A DNA stretch of 64,000 nucleotides from Sulfurovum sp. UBA5198 (lineage in GTDB: Bacteria > Campylobacterota > Campylobacteria > Campylobacterales > Sulfurovaceae), in contig DHVW01000002.1 in assembly GCA_002412865.1 (NCBI GenBank), positions 28,659 to 92,658 on the forward strand. Reading direction: 5' to 3'. The notes under the pieces were generated by a model, which did no database searches, was not told the DNA's origin, and saw only the letters and a program-made list of their open reading frames with translations. This document shows, in pieces, positions 25,248 through 33,706 of the stretch; position 1 is the stretch's first letter, and each line of letters begins with the position of its first letter. A program made the translations under genes and the position numbers.

Positions 25248-25853
25248 ATGCAGATTAAAATACAACCAATGGGACCATATCAGACCAACTGCTACATCGC
25301 TACCACCAATGGGATGGATTTCATAATTGACCCAGGCGTGAATGCTGCCAGCTGGGTAATAAAAAATTGCTCAAATCCTGTAGCAATTCTCAATACCCAT
25401 GGGCATTTTGACCATGTATGGAGTAATGCTGAGTTGCAAAAAAAGCTAAATATTCCACTATATACGCCAAAACAAGATGTTTTTATTCTCAAAAAAGACC
25501 CATTTAATCAAGGAACACCACCAAGTATTCCAGATTTTGAAGTAAAAGAAGATGCAACGATTAATATTAATGGTGTGAAAATAAAATTTCACCATTTTGC
25601 TGGGCATACACCAGGGTGTAGCGTTATTGAAATTGGCAACTCATGGTTTAGCGGTGATTTTTTGTTTTCAGGATCTATTGGGCGATGGGATTTTCCATAT
25701 TCAAGTGCTAAAGATATGCTTAGTAGCCTTCACAAAGTATCAAAAATGAGTGGTGATTTTAAAATATATCCTGGGCATGGTGGTCCTAGTACTCTAAAGC
25801 ACGAACTTAAAAATATTCCATATTGGATTACGCAGGTTAAAAGAACTATTTGA
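25248..25853 (+). CDS. MBL-fold metallo-hydrolase (glyoxalase II/YcbL-like)
   Basis: A 201-residue metallo-beta-lactamase-fold protein with the zinc motif HGHFDH (H51, H53, D55, H56), a second HFAGHTPGCS and a C-terminal YPGHGG. This is the YcbL/glyoxalase II-like group, whose members hydrolyse thioesters such as S-lactoylglutathione, but small members have varied substrates. A weak AAGG lies 11 bases before the ATG, further than usual. It faces the DUF455 gene divergently with 15 bases between starts. Confidence 0.9.
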   Translation: MQIKIQPMGPYQTNCYIATTNGMDFIIDPGVNAASWVIKNCSNPVAILNTHGHFDHVWSNAELQKKLNIPLYTPKQDVFILKKDPFNQGTPPSIPDFEVKEDATININGVKIKFHHFAGHTPGCSVIEIGNSWFSGDFLFSGSIGRWDFPYSSAKDMLSSLHKVSKMSGDFKIYPGHGGPSTLKHELKNIPYWITQVKRTI

Positions 25854-25864
25854 TGCTGTTTTTT

Positions 25865-26722
25865 TTAATTCTCAAACCTACTCTTGTAGCTACATTTTTG
25901 GCAAAGCTCTTCGGTAGCTTTTTTATTCATAAAATTAGCCCTTATTTTTGATACTTTATCAGATATTAAAATATCTTCTAATTTTGTATAATGTAGATTT
26001 CCAAGTTCAATCACACCTTCGTAGTCCAGACAACATGGCACTACTCTACCATCATTTAAAATGGCAATATGTGAGCTTAATCCACCACAATATCCATCTC
26101 CATATATTTGGTTAGAGAGTGATGGCCACTCAAAATAACTATCAAAATGCAGAATTATTTTAGATGCTAATCTAACACCTTTTTTCTCGTTAGTATATTT
26201 GATTTTTGTTCCAAAATAATTAGAAAGCTTATGAAATATCTGATTATTAAAATCCTCTTCACTCTTATTTGCATCAATATTCCAAAGCCTAAGATTCAAA
26301 AATGGCTCATTGAAATGTTCAATTTTAGCACCACATAGCTCTAAAATTGGATTTAGATATTCTTCAAGAGTTATTTTAGGGCTGTTTTTATTAAAACTAT
26401 TAAGTGAAATATTTATTTGTTTAATGCTTGGATGGAATAGAACTTCTGGAGTATGACGCGGCATATAAAAACCACTTGTAGTTACCATCGCCTTTATATC
26501 ATATTTTTGGATAATATCTAGATAATCTACAATATTTGATAATACAAGAGGATCACCCATCACATGAAGCACTATTTCGTTGGTGAATTTTTTAGCCTGC
26601 GATACTATATTTTCAAAAAAATCAAGTTGCATAATTTTATTATTGGTAGTACTTGTAGGACAGAAACTACACTGTAATCCACAAATATTTGTTATCTCTA
26701 TATAGATACGATTAAATTTCAT
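25865..26722 (-). CDS. radical SAM protein with SPASM-like C terminus
   Basis: A 285-residue radical SAM enzyme with the CxxxCxxC cluster motif CGLQCSFC (C14, C18, C21) and an additional cysteine-rich tail (VPCCLDYEG, ELCQKCSY) resembling a SPASM/Twitch extension that binds a second iron-sulfur cluster. Such enzymes modify peptides or small molecules; no peptide substrate gene is seen next to it. It converges on the hydrolase gene with 11 bases between, and is divergent from the thioredoxin-like lipoprotein. Confidence 0.88.
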   Translation of the reverse strand: MKFNRIYIEITNICGLQCSFCPTSTTNNKIMQLDFFENIVSQAKKFTNEIVLHVMGDPLVLSNIVDYLDIIQKYDIKAMVTTSGFYMPRHTPEVLFHPSIKQINISLNSFNKNSPKITLEEYLNPILELCGAKIEHFNEPFLNLRLWNIDANKSEEDFNNQIFHKLSNYFGTKIKYTNEKKGVRLASKIILHFDSYFEWPSLSNQIYGDGYCGGLSSHIAILNDGRVVPCCLDYEGVIELGNLHYTKLEDILISDKVSKIRANFMNKKATEELCQKCSYKSRFEN

Positions 26723-26738
26723 ATTTTGCCTTTGTGAA

Positions 26739-26744
26739 ATCTTA
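26739..26744 (-). promoter_or_regulatory. possible -10 box of the radical SAM gene
   Basis: TAAGAT preceded by TGTGA on the minus strand, 16 bases before the start codon, with AAGGC as a weak ribosome site between them. Confidence 0.35.
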
Positions 26745-26765
26745 TCACAAATTTTAATTTTAAGG

Positions 26766-26771
26766 TATAAT
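26766..26771 (+). promoter_or_regulatory. -10 box of the thioredoxin-like lipoprotein gene
   Basis: TATAAT preceded by AAGG, 26 bases before the ATG at 26798. GGAG follows as ribosome site. Confidence 0.5.
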
Positions 26772-26797
26772 CATAAAATATTATTTTGGAGTTTAAA

Positions 26798-27247
26798 ATG
26801 AAAAAAAATCTAATCATATCGTCACTACTTGTAGCTGTGAGTTTATCCTTCGTCGCTTGCGATAAAAAATCAGAAACAAATCAAAGTTCAAAAATAGAAA
26901 TAAACGATAAAAGTAATTTGAATTTAGTTTCAGGAAAACCAAATATTATTTTTCTCACTCGAGAACATTGTGGCTCTTGTGAAGAGATGAAAAAGACTCT
27001 GAAAACAAAAGAGATAAGTGCTATACTTGAGAGCAAATTTAATATAATATTTTTAGATATTAATAATGTTAGTTTGCTTCCAAAAGGTCTTTCGGAGCCT
27101 ATCGGCACACCTACTTTATATTTTATAGATGCTGCTGGTGTGCAACTAGTAGAGCCACTTATTGGTGCAACAGATGAAAATAGCTTTATATCTATTTTAC
27201 AGAGTGCAATAAGCGAATATAGTGCCAAATATCCAAGTGCAAAGTAG
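26798..27247 (+). CDS. thioredoxin-fold lipoprotein
   Basis: A 149-residue protein. The signal peptide ends SFVAC, making C21 a probable lipidation site, and a thioredoxin-like fold follows with the active-site CGSC (C58-C61) and a cis-proline in the GTPTLYF segment. It should sit in the periplasm and act as a thiol reductase or isomerase, like SoxW or Dsb-type proteins. Start at 26798 is preceded by TGGAG. The DAG-kinase-like gene overlaps its 3' end by 26 bases. Confidence 0.85.
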   Translation: MKKNLIISSLLVAVSLSFVACDKKSETNQSSKIEINDKSNLNLVSGKPNIIFLTREHCGSCEEMKKTLKTKEISAILESKFNIIFLDINNVSLLPKGLSEPIGTPTLYFIDAAGVQLVEPLIGATDENSFISILQSAISEYSAKYPSAK

Positions 27248-27944
27248 TCTTTTGAATATATTGTCCATCAACAAAGAGTTTAAAATTGATGGATATGTGG
27301 TTAAAAATATCACTATCAATGAAATTCCAACCCTAGAGACAATAAATGAATTTAACTATGTGATTATTACTGGTGGAGATGGTGCGATTAGACGCACTAT
27401 CAAAAATTTTAGAGATAAATTTGAGATAGACAATATACCCCCCATTATACTAAATCCAACAGGCTCATTTAATGTAATAGTAAAATATTATCGCCCTATT
27501 ACTATTGATAAAATCATAAAAAAGCTTATAACAAATGAAAATCTAAAGACACTAAAAGCACCTATATATGCGATAGACAAAAAGATATTTCTCTTCTCTG
27601 TTGGTAACTCTGGTGATGTGGCTCATATATTTATATCTGAAGTTTTGAGATTTGGATATCTCAAATCAGGCTTTATTAGGTACGCTATTTCTATGCTGGT
27701 TTTGATGCCTTTTCATCTTTTTATTACTCCATTTTTACTTATATCAAAGCAGAGATTTTTCGTATTTACTCCATTTGGATTTTTCAAAAAGTTTTTTAAC
27801 ATCTATGGCAGAGTTGATGAAGATATAGAAATAAACTTAGGTAACTATTATAATGTTTTGGAGTTTGATGGAGATTTAAGTGTTGTCAAAAAACAACATA
27901 TTACAATTAAAAGAGTCGGTTCAATAGATTTAGTTATTGGATAA
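27222..27944 (+). CDS. diacylglycerol kinase-like catalytic-domain protein
   Basis: A protein of about 240 residues with the nucleotide-binding GGDG (51-54) and the following NPTGSFNV region typical of the DAG kinase/sphingosine kinase fold. It is shorter than YegS-type lipid kinases, so part of the second domain may be missing. The start is uncertain: GTG at 27222 or 27237 or TTG at 27252 would all work, and none has a clear ribosome site; translation may be coupled to the lipoprotein gene it overlaps. The end overlaps the convergent helicase gene by 15 bases. Confidence 0.78.
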   Translation: MPNIQVQSSLLNILSINKEFKIDGYVVKNITINEIPTLETINEFNYVIITGGDGAIRRTIKNFRDKFEIDNIPPIILNPTGSFNVIVKYYRPITIDKIIKKLITNENLKTLKAPIYAIDKKIFLFSVGNSGDVAHIFISEVLRFGYLKSGFIRYAISMLVLMPFHLFITPFLLISKQRFFVFTPFGFFKKFFNIYGRVDEDIEINLGNYYNVLEFDGDLSVVKKQHITIKRVGSIDLVIG

Positions 27945-29222
27945 AGAACAATAATATTCATCTACTCTACTATCTACACTTATCATCTTATGCAGGTACG
28001 CTTCAAAGTTACCTCTATTAAAATCAATAGATAAGCCTTTTGGGCTAGTGGCACGAGAGAGTGCGACATATAGTTGGCTTGGTGCAAATATATTATCAAG
28101 ATTGCATACAAGTCTATCTATGCTCATGCCTTGAGATTTGTGTATAGTAATGGCGTAAGCCAGTCTAAGTGGGAACTGAGACAAGGTTGCTAGAGTACTT
28201 GATTCTGGTTTGCCATTTTTATCTAAGTGAATCTCCGTAAGCTCAAATAAATGAGGCTCGACCCTCACTATTTTATCACTTTTTTCAACTAGTATAAACT
28301 CATCATTTATCTCTTTTACAATTCCATGTTCGCCATTAGCAAACTTACCCCATTTATTTACACAAAAAAGCACAGGAGCTCCAACTTTTAGAGCCAAGAT
28401 ATCAGAAACTGGAAGCATATTTTTCCAGCTTACAACTCGCCTCTCATCCAGCTTTTGTAGCTGTTTAGTCATAGAAATTAAAACCTCTTCTTTGCCACTA
28501 AGAGCTACAAGCTTTTCTCTATTCATAATATCTACTTCAGCATTTCTGCCAAATAGATATGTTGAATTTTGGGTAACACTATTATTTTTTATCTCTTGCA
28601 AATAGTTAGTCACTTCATTGTCACATACACCTTGGCGTATTTTTGAGAGAATCTGCGTAAAGTGCAAATCATCGGTTCTATGCATCTGCGTAAGCTCAAC
28701 TACAACAGGAGCGAATGAAGCCCAAGCATCACTTTCAAAAGCATAGAGTCTATCATCAAATAAACCATCACTTTTGCCACTGTTTTTTTGAATCGGTGGT
28801 AACTGATAAAAATCTCCCACAAACAATATCTTACCTTTATACTTCATCTTTCCAAGACGATAGGATATCATATCAAGGACACTGCTACTTACCATAGAAA
28901 TCTCATCAATAATTATCAATTCAGTCGCCTCAAGTATCTCTCCAAGCTCCTTGAGGCGACCTTTAGACCTTTTATCACCACTACTGAGTGCCTCTAAGCT
29001 ATCTGCGATACCAAAAATAAAGAAACTATGTAGAGTTACGCCACCAATAGCAACTGCACTCACGCCAGTTGAGCCTAGTGCCACTACGCCTTTTCCATCT
29101 TTTTTGTATTCATTGATTATTTTATTGGTTGTGTAGCTTTTACCTACCCCTGCTCCACCTGTTAAAAATACATTTTGGTTTTTTAGTATTTCACAAATCT
29201 CATCTACGCTCTTCATCTCCAA
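27930..29222 (-). CDS. PIF1/RecD-like SF1 helicase
   Basis: A 430-residue helicase. Walker A GGAGVGKS (22-29), STGVSA, Walker B IIDEISMVS, DFYQLPP, and the late RLAYAITIHKSQGMS and YVALSRA motifs identify a 5'-3' superfamily 1B helicase of the PIF1/RecD-like group. It would unwind DNA during replication or repair. The start (ATG 29222 or 29216) overlaps the end of the RNase T2 gene by ten bases, so the two are co-transcribed. Confidence 0.9.
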   Translation of the reverse strand: MEMKSVDEICEILKNQNVFLTGGAGVGKSYTTNKIINEYKKDGKGVVALGSTGVSAVAIGGVTLHSFFIFGIADSLEALSSGDKRSKGRLKELGEILEATELIIIDEISMVSSSVLDMISYRLGKMKYKGKILFVGDFYQLPPIQKNSGKSDGLFDDRLYAFESDAWASFAPVVVELTQMHRTDDLHFTQILSKIRQGVCDNEVTNYLQEIKNNSVTQNSTYLFGRNAEVDIMNREKLVALSGKEEVLISMTKQLQKLDERRVVSWKNMLPVSDILALKVGAPVLFCVNKWGKFANGEHGIVKEINDEFILVEKSDKIVRVEPHLFELTEIHLDKNGKPESSTLATLSQFPLRLAYAITIHKSQGMSIDRLVCNLDNIFAPSQLYVALSRATSPKGLSIDFNRGNFEAYLHKMISVDSRVDEYYCSLSNN

Positions 29223-30127
29223 CCATCCTCATCGACAATAGCTCTTTGGCATGATGACTTTGTATTTGAACCACTTGCAAGTGCTTTAGCTAGTGAACTA
29301 TCACTACCACCTAGATTTAATCTAATCTCAGTCAAAATCCCATTATCACAAACCATATCTATTTTTTCAGCACTATTTACACCAAATGAACCACTCATTA
29401 GTGACTTTATATCTTTTAATATAATTATTTTTCCTCTATTATCATTTATATATTTTGCAACTTTTGAATTATTAAATTGTGTAGTGTAAGTTGAGGCTTT
29501 TGCAAAATATTCCGTACTATTCATTCCGCTACAAGTACCGTGTTTGTACCACTCATGATTTTGCAAGCCTGAAGCAATTGCAGGCATAATAACAGCTAAA
29601 TCTTGTATAGATTTTTCAGACAAACCAATATTTGGCATTTTTGACCATTGTCGGTTTTTATCCATACCGACTATTTTTTTATTCACTCCACAGTATGCTA
29701 GATTTTTAGGTTGAGGCCATAAGCCATGAAGTACAAAACCATACTCTTTATTTCCAAATAAGCTTTTTTTGCATTCTGTTTTATTTCTATGAGTTCCACA
29801 AAAACCATTATGCCAGCTTAGAGCCAAAAGTGACTGTTTTGCTAGTTTTGCATGACTATTATTTACTGTTAATGGTTGTGATATAATCTCTTTAAAGCAC
29901 TCTTTTTTTACCCATCTTCCACTTGGATTTGCATTTGGCACTTGCACATATATGCTATGCGGTTTTGTATCAAGCATTTTATATCTTTGGGAGCTTATGA
30001 CCGATATATTGCCACTATTTTTTGTTGATTTTAGGTTATTTGTAGCTTCACAAGATTTTGTTGCCACATAGAAATTATCGGCTATCAACAAGCTTGATAT
30101 GAGATTTAAAATGACGAGATATTTCAT
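29213..30127 (-). CDS. ribonuclease T2 family protein
   Basis: A 304-residue exported ribonuclease. A signal peptide (about 1-16) is followed by an N-terminal region of about 80 residues that is not typical, and a T2 domain with active-site motif CAS I (FVLHGLWPQ, H134) and CAS II (HEWYKHGTC, H191, E192, K195, H196). T2 enzymes degrade RNA in the periplasm or outside the cell. It is followed with a ten-base overlap by the PIF1-like helicase, an odd pairing. Ribosome site AGGG at 9 bases. Confidence 0.9.
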   Translation of the reverse strand: MKYLVILNLISSLLIADNFYVATKSCEATNNLKSTKNSGNISVISSQRYKMLDTKPHSIYVQVPNANPSGRWVKKECFKEIISQPLTVNNSHAKLAKQSLLALSWHNGFCGTHRNKTECKKSLFGNKEYGFVLHGLWPQPKNLAYCGVNKKIVGMDKNRQWSKMPNIGLSEKSIQDLAVIMPAIASGLQNHEWYKHGTCSGMNSTEYFAKASTYTTQFNNSKVAKYINDNRGKIIILKDIKSLMSGSFGVNSAEKIDMVCDNGILTEIRLNLGGSDSSLAKALASGSNTKSSCQRAIVDEDGWR

Positions 30128-30152
30128 ATATTCCCTAATTTTTAATTTATTG

Positions 30153-30159
30153 TATTATA
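30153..30159. promoter_or_regulatory. shared bidirectional -10 box (TATTATA)
   Basis: The same heptamer as at 25237. It reads TATTAT rightward (lyase gene, ATG at 30197) and TATAAT leftward (RNase T2 gene, ATG at 30127). Leaders would be about 32 and 20 nt. Confidence 0.4.
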
Positions 30160-30196
30160 CTTAGCTAAACTATATTTTGACCGAAAAAGAGTAGCT

Positions 30197-31132
30197 ATGA
30201 TATTAAAAGATTTGACTTTCTTGGATAATTTACAACTAGATGAGTATAAAAAGTTTTTTGGAAATAAATCTAAAGAACCAAACAAAAATCAAAACCATCG
30301 CTCATCCATGATGTTAAATCCACTAAACCTAAAGCACTTAAACTCTATTGACAATAGCATTGCTGATGTTATCACTATAAATTTAGAAGATGCTATTGCA
30401 CCATCACGGAAAAAAGAGGCACTTTATAATACTGCTATGTTTTTATCTCACTTAGAGAGTTCAACTAGCACTATTATAGTGCGAATAAATCCGCTAAATA
30501 ATGGTGGAACAGAAGAGATGAATATGTTAAATGAATTTAGCTTTGATGCTTATAGAGTACCAAAAGTTAGAAATAGTAGTGATGTGGAATTAGCTCTTAA
30601 ACTTAGCAATCAAGATAAGGAAATACATATTTCACTTGAAACAAAAGAGGCATTTAGTAGTATATCATCACTAAAAGTTGACAATAGAGTTACTACTGCA
30701 AACCTTGGTATATTGGATTTACTCGTGTCATTAGGACTTCCGCAATCGCTTATAACTCATCATAATCCCACCGTCTCTTATATATTGTCAAAGTTTTTAG
30801 TTGATTGTAGAAGTGCAAATATTCACCCTGTGTCATTTATGTATCAAGAATATGAAAATAGAGAAGATTTTAGAAAATGGTGTGAAATAGAGAGACAAAT
30901 GGGCTTTACTAGTAAAGCATGTATGGGACCAAAACAGGTAGTGATAGCAAATGAGATATTTGGCATAAACGAGCATGAGATACAACGAGCATTGGAAATT
31001 AAAAAGCTTTTTGAGGATAGCTCATCAAGTGGCATAAATGGCTTTATAAGTGATGATTATGGTTTTATTGATGAACCTATATACAAAGATGCTTTGAATA
31101 TATTGATTATGAATAAAAATTACGGAATGTAA
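30197..31132 (+). CDS. HpcH/HpaI aldolase/citrate lyase beta (CitE-like) protein
   Basis: A 311-residue TIM-barrel protein of the CitE/malyl-CoA lyase superfamily. RSSMMLNPLN near residue 34, DVITINLEDAIAPSRK (metal-site region), the IIVRINPLN strand and a late GFTSKACMGPKQV are the family motifs. CitE-like proteins without CitD and CitF cleave various acyl-CoA or keto-acid substrates; the substrate here is unknown. It stands alone, divergent from RNase T2. Confidence 0.88.
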   Translation: MILKDLTFLDNLQLDEYKKFFGNKSKEPNKNQNHRSSMMLNPLNLKHLNSIDNSIADVITINLEDAIAPSRKKEALYNTAMFLSHLESSTSTIIVRINPLNNGGTEEMNMLNEFSFDAYRVPKVRNSSDVELALKLSNQDKEIHISLETKEAFSSISSLKVDNRVTTANLGILDLLVSLGLPQSLITHHNPTVSYILSKFLVDCRSANIHPVSFMYQEYENREDFRKWCEIERQMGFTSKACMGPKQVVIANEIFGINEHEIQRALEIKKLFEDSSSSGINGFISDDYGFIDEPIYKDALNILIMNKNYGM

Positions 31133-31140
31133 TCAGTAGA

Positions 31141-31159
31141 TACCGTGCAAAGCACGGTA
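31141..31159. repeat. palindromic repeat candidate (TACCGTGC-AAA-GCACGGTA)
   Basis: A perfect 8-bp inverted repeat with a three-base loop, in the gap between the convergent CitE-like gene and glnB, followed by TGACA. No T run follows on either strand, so it does not look like an intrinsic terminator. Its look (GATACCGTGC...GCACGGTATGACA) resembles short dispersed palindromes found in other genomes. No second copy was spotted in this window. Confidence 0.5.
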
Positions 31160-31202
31160 TGACAAGCTCAGATGAACTAACCATATCATTGTCTTTTTGT
31201 GA

Positions 31203-31544
31203 TTATAGAGCTTCACTATCCTCTTCACCAGTTCGAATACGAATAACGCGTGAAATATCACTAACGAATATTTTCCCATCCCCAATCTTACCAGTTTTGG
31301 CAGCACTTGTGATGGCATCAATAGCGATACGAGCATACTCATCACTACTAACTACAATTTCAATTTTAATCTTTGGTATGAATTCAACTACATACTCTGC
31401 ACCACGGTATAGCTCTGAATGACCTTGTTGTCTACCATATCCTTTGACTTCACTTACTGTTAAGCCAGTTATGCCTGCTGCAACTAATGCTTCTTTAACC
31501 TCTTCAAGTTTGAATGGTTTAATTATTGCTTCAATTTTTTTCAA
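31203..31544 (-). CDS. glnB: nitrogen regulatory protein P-II
   Basis: From the TTG at 31544 the product is 113 residues and starts as KKIEAIIKPF, the standard P-II opening; AGGA lies eight bases upstream. The T-loop tyrosine Y51 (YRGAEY) is the usual uridylylation site, and KIGDGKIFVSDISRVIRIRTGE is the C-terminal P-II signature. P-II proteins sense 2-oxoglutarate and ATP/ADP and regulate ammonium uptake. It lies 43 bases downstream of amtB, the classical pairing, although GlnK would be the usual name for that position. Confidence 0.95.
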   Translation of the reverse strand: MKKIEAIIKPFKLEEVKEALVAAGITGLTVSEVKGYGRQQGHSELYRGAEYVVEFIPKIKIEIVVSSDEYARIAIDAITSAAKTGKIGDGKIFVSDISRVIRIRTGEEDSEAL

Positions 31545-31587
31545 AATGTATCCTTTTATTGTATTTAATATTATATGCAAGAACCCA

Positions 31588-32919
31588 TTAAAGGTTCATT
31601 ACTTTCTCGCCATGAATTGAATCATCTAGTCCACTCTCTTCTGATTCAGCATCTACTCTAGCACCACCAGTTAAAAGTGATGAGACATAATAGACAACGA
31701 TAGTACCTACTAGTGTAAATAATCCTACTACTAGTACTGATTCAAATTGTACCAATATTTGACCCATTCTGTCATTTGCATCTTTTAATGGTCCAGCCCA
31801 TAGAAGATTTTTATCATCAAGAGCAAATATAGCTGTTGCAATAGCTCCCCATAGACCAGCCAGGAAGTGAACACCAAATGCATCCAAACTATCATCGTAT
31901 CCTAATTTCTTTTTCAAGACTGAAACACCAAAGAACCCTATGAGAGTACCAATGCTACCAATTATAAATGCACCACCAACTCCTACAAATCCTGCAGCCG
32001 GAGTAATTGCTACAAGCCCAGCTATAGCACCAGTTGCTGCACCAAGAAGTGTTGGTTTTTTGTATACTATTTGCTCAACAATGACCCAAGTTACTGCACC
32101 AATTGCCGCAGCAATAGTGGTTGTAAGCATCGCAACACCAGCAATTGAACTAGCACCAAACGCACTACCAGCATTAAATCCGTACCAACCAAACCATAAA
32201 AGTCCAGCACCAACAGCTGTAAGAAGTACACTCATTGGTTTCATGGCTACCTTTCCATACCCAGTTCTTTTACCAACTAGTAGTGCAAGTACCAATCCAG
32301 CAAGACCACCATTCATATGAACAACTGTACCACCGGCAAAATCCAATGCACCAGCATCAAACAAGAAGCCACCACCCCACACCATGTGAGCTATTGGGGC
32401 ATAAACTATAACAGTCCAAAGAGCTACAAAAACTGCCCATGTTGAGAATTTCATTCTCTCGATAACTGCTCCAGCTGCTATTGCTACTGTAATTGCCGCA
32501 AATGTTCCTTGGAAAACAACAAAAACAAATTTAGGATACAAACCTGGTGCTGATGGTGCCAGATCTGTCCAGCCAATGCCACTAAGCATAATATTTCCAA
32601 ATCCACCAATAACTTTCATCATTGCACCTTCGGTAACACCAAAAGCAATTGAATATCCAGCAACTACCCAAGCTATAAAGCTAATTGCAAATGCACCAAA
32701 TACCATTGCATAAGTATTTAGAACATTTTTACTGCGTGTCATTCCTCCATAAAATAGTGCCAAGCCAACAGGCGTCATTAACATTACCATAGCCGTAGCC
32801 ATAAGCATCCATGCAGTGTCGCCACTATTTAATACTTGTGCTGCTTCAGTTACATTTCCTTCTGCAAAAGCCACACTAGAAAGCAATAGCCCCATTAGAG
32901 CTAATGATATTTTTCCCAT
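31588..32919 (-). CDS. amtB: ammonium transporter
   Basis: A 443-residue membrane protein. A probable signal peptide (ending VAFA) is followed by eleven transmembrane segments with Amt motifs ALFYGGMTRSKN, GGTVVHMNGGLAGL (first pore histidine region) and DAFGVHFLAGLWGA (second pore histidine). The C-terminal tail ends in the segment that contacts P-II. It is transcribed with glnB. The ribosome site is AAGGA. I found no clear sigma-54 site in its upstream region. Confidence 0.95.
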   Translation of the reverse strand: MGKISLALMGLLLSSVAFAEGNVTEAAQVLNSGDTAWMLMATAMVMLMTPVGLALFYGGMTRSKNVLNTYAMVFGAFAISFIAWVVAGYSIAFGVTEGAMMKVIGGFGNIMLSGIGWTDLAPSAPGLYPKFVFVVFQGTFAAITVAIAAGAVIERMKFSTWAVFVALWTVIVYAPIAHMVWGGGFLFDAGALDFAGGTVVHMNGGLAGLVLALLVGKRTGYGKVAMKPMSVLLTAVGAGLLWFGWYGFNAGSAFGASSIAGVAMLTTTIAAAIGAVTWVIVEQIVYKKPTLLGAATGAIAGLVAITPAAGFVGVGGAFIIGSIGTLIGFFGVSVLKKKLGYDDSLDAFGVHFLAGLWGAIATAIFALDDKNLLWAGPLKDANDRMGQILVQFESVLVVGLFTLVGTIVVYYVSSLLTGGARVDAESEESGLDDSIHGEKVMNL

Positions 32920-33004
32920 TTCAAATCCTTAATTTTAATTTACATAGCAATATTAACACTAATATGATTTAAAAACTCTCTTTTGCTGATTAAAAAATAG
33001 GCAA

Positions 33005-33706
33005 TTACATCATGAGAGGTATTTGAAATCTTATTGAATCTTGTTTTAGAATAGAAGCGATGTGTGTTTGACTAGTTAATAGCATCATATCGTCATCACC
33101 TGCATTGTTGCGATTTGATGCTTTTAGTATTAGTTCTATAATCTGATATTTTTTATTGTCAATCACAATATACTCACCAAAAAGAAGTTTTAGTTTAATA
33201 TCAATGCTCTCCACAGTTAGAAATGATGAAAATGCTTTTCTAAGTATTTTTGAGAAGTTATTTTGATCAAGCTTGAATTCTGGCAACTCTTGGTCCGCCA
33301 GTAACGATATCTTGGCACTACTTTGCATCTGAAACATAGTTAGATTTGCTTCAAGCAGTATATTTATGTCAGAAAGAATAAGCGATTCGTTGTTTATATC
33401 AATTTTGGATGTTGTGAGCGGTCTATTGTAGAGCCTTAAATATATCTGCTCCTCACATTCATACCCAATCATTATAGAATAAAATTTAAAATTATCAAAT
33501 TCTAGTTCATGAAGTATATTTTTGTGTCCAAAAGTTTTGGGTGCATATGTAAGAGCTATATCGTATAACACTTTAGTTTGTGTATAGCAAAGTAGCATTT
33601 CAGCTGCACTATTGAGATAGATAATATTTCCAGTTGTGCCAAATAGAATAAATGGATTAGTGTCATTCTCCACAAATAATTTATAATCAATTAATTCCAA
33701 GTTCAT
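33005..33706 (-). CDS. PAS-domain protein, degenerate NtrB-like
   Basis: A 233-residue cytoplasmic protein. The first 100 residues look like a PAS sensor domain (NPFILFGTTGNIIYLNSAAEMLL). The rest has a DQNNFSKILRKAF helix resembling the start of a histidine-kinase ATP-binding domain, but the phospho-accepting histidine and the G1 and G2 boxes are absent. My reading is a non-catalytic relative of the nitrogen sensor NtrB. The start overlaps the end of the Fis-HTH gene by 20 bases. The location, upstream of amtB-glnB, supports a link to nitrogen control. Confidence 0.7.
   Translation of the reverse strand: MNLELIDYKLFVENDTNPFILFGTTGNIIYLNSAAEMLLCYTQTKVLYDIALTYAPKTFGHKNILHELEFDNFKFYSIMIGYECEEQIYLRLYNRPLTTSKIDINNESLILSDINILLEANLTMFQMQSSAKISLLADQELPEFKLDQNNFSKILRKAFSSFLTVESIDIKLKLLFGEYIVIDNKKYQIIELILKASNRNNAGDDDMMLLTSQTHIASILKQDSIRFQIPLMM

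Noticed and set aside
25859..25866. Run of eight T between the MBL hydrolase and radical SAM genes, as a terminator
   Set aside because: No stem-loop precedes it on the plus strand, so it does not meet the criteria for an intrinsic terminator.
31133..31345. 70-codon frame covering the palindrome and the end of glnB
   Set aside because: It overlaps the conserved glnB C-terminal coding region in another frame on the same strand and shows no homology or start site.
32920..33004. Sigma-54 promoter in front of amtB
   Set aside because: I looked for GG-N10-GC with TGGCAC/TTGC character on the minus strand and found no acceptable match.
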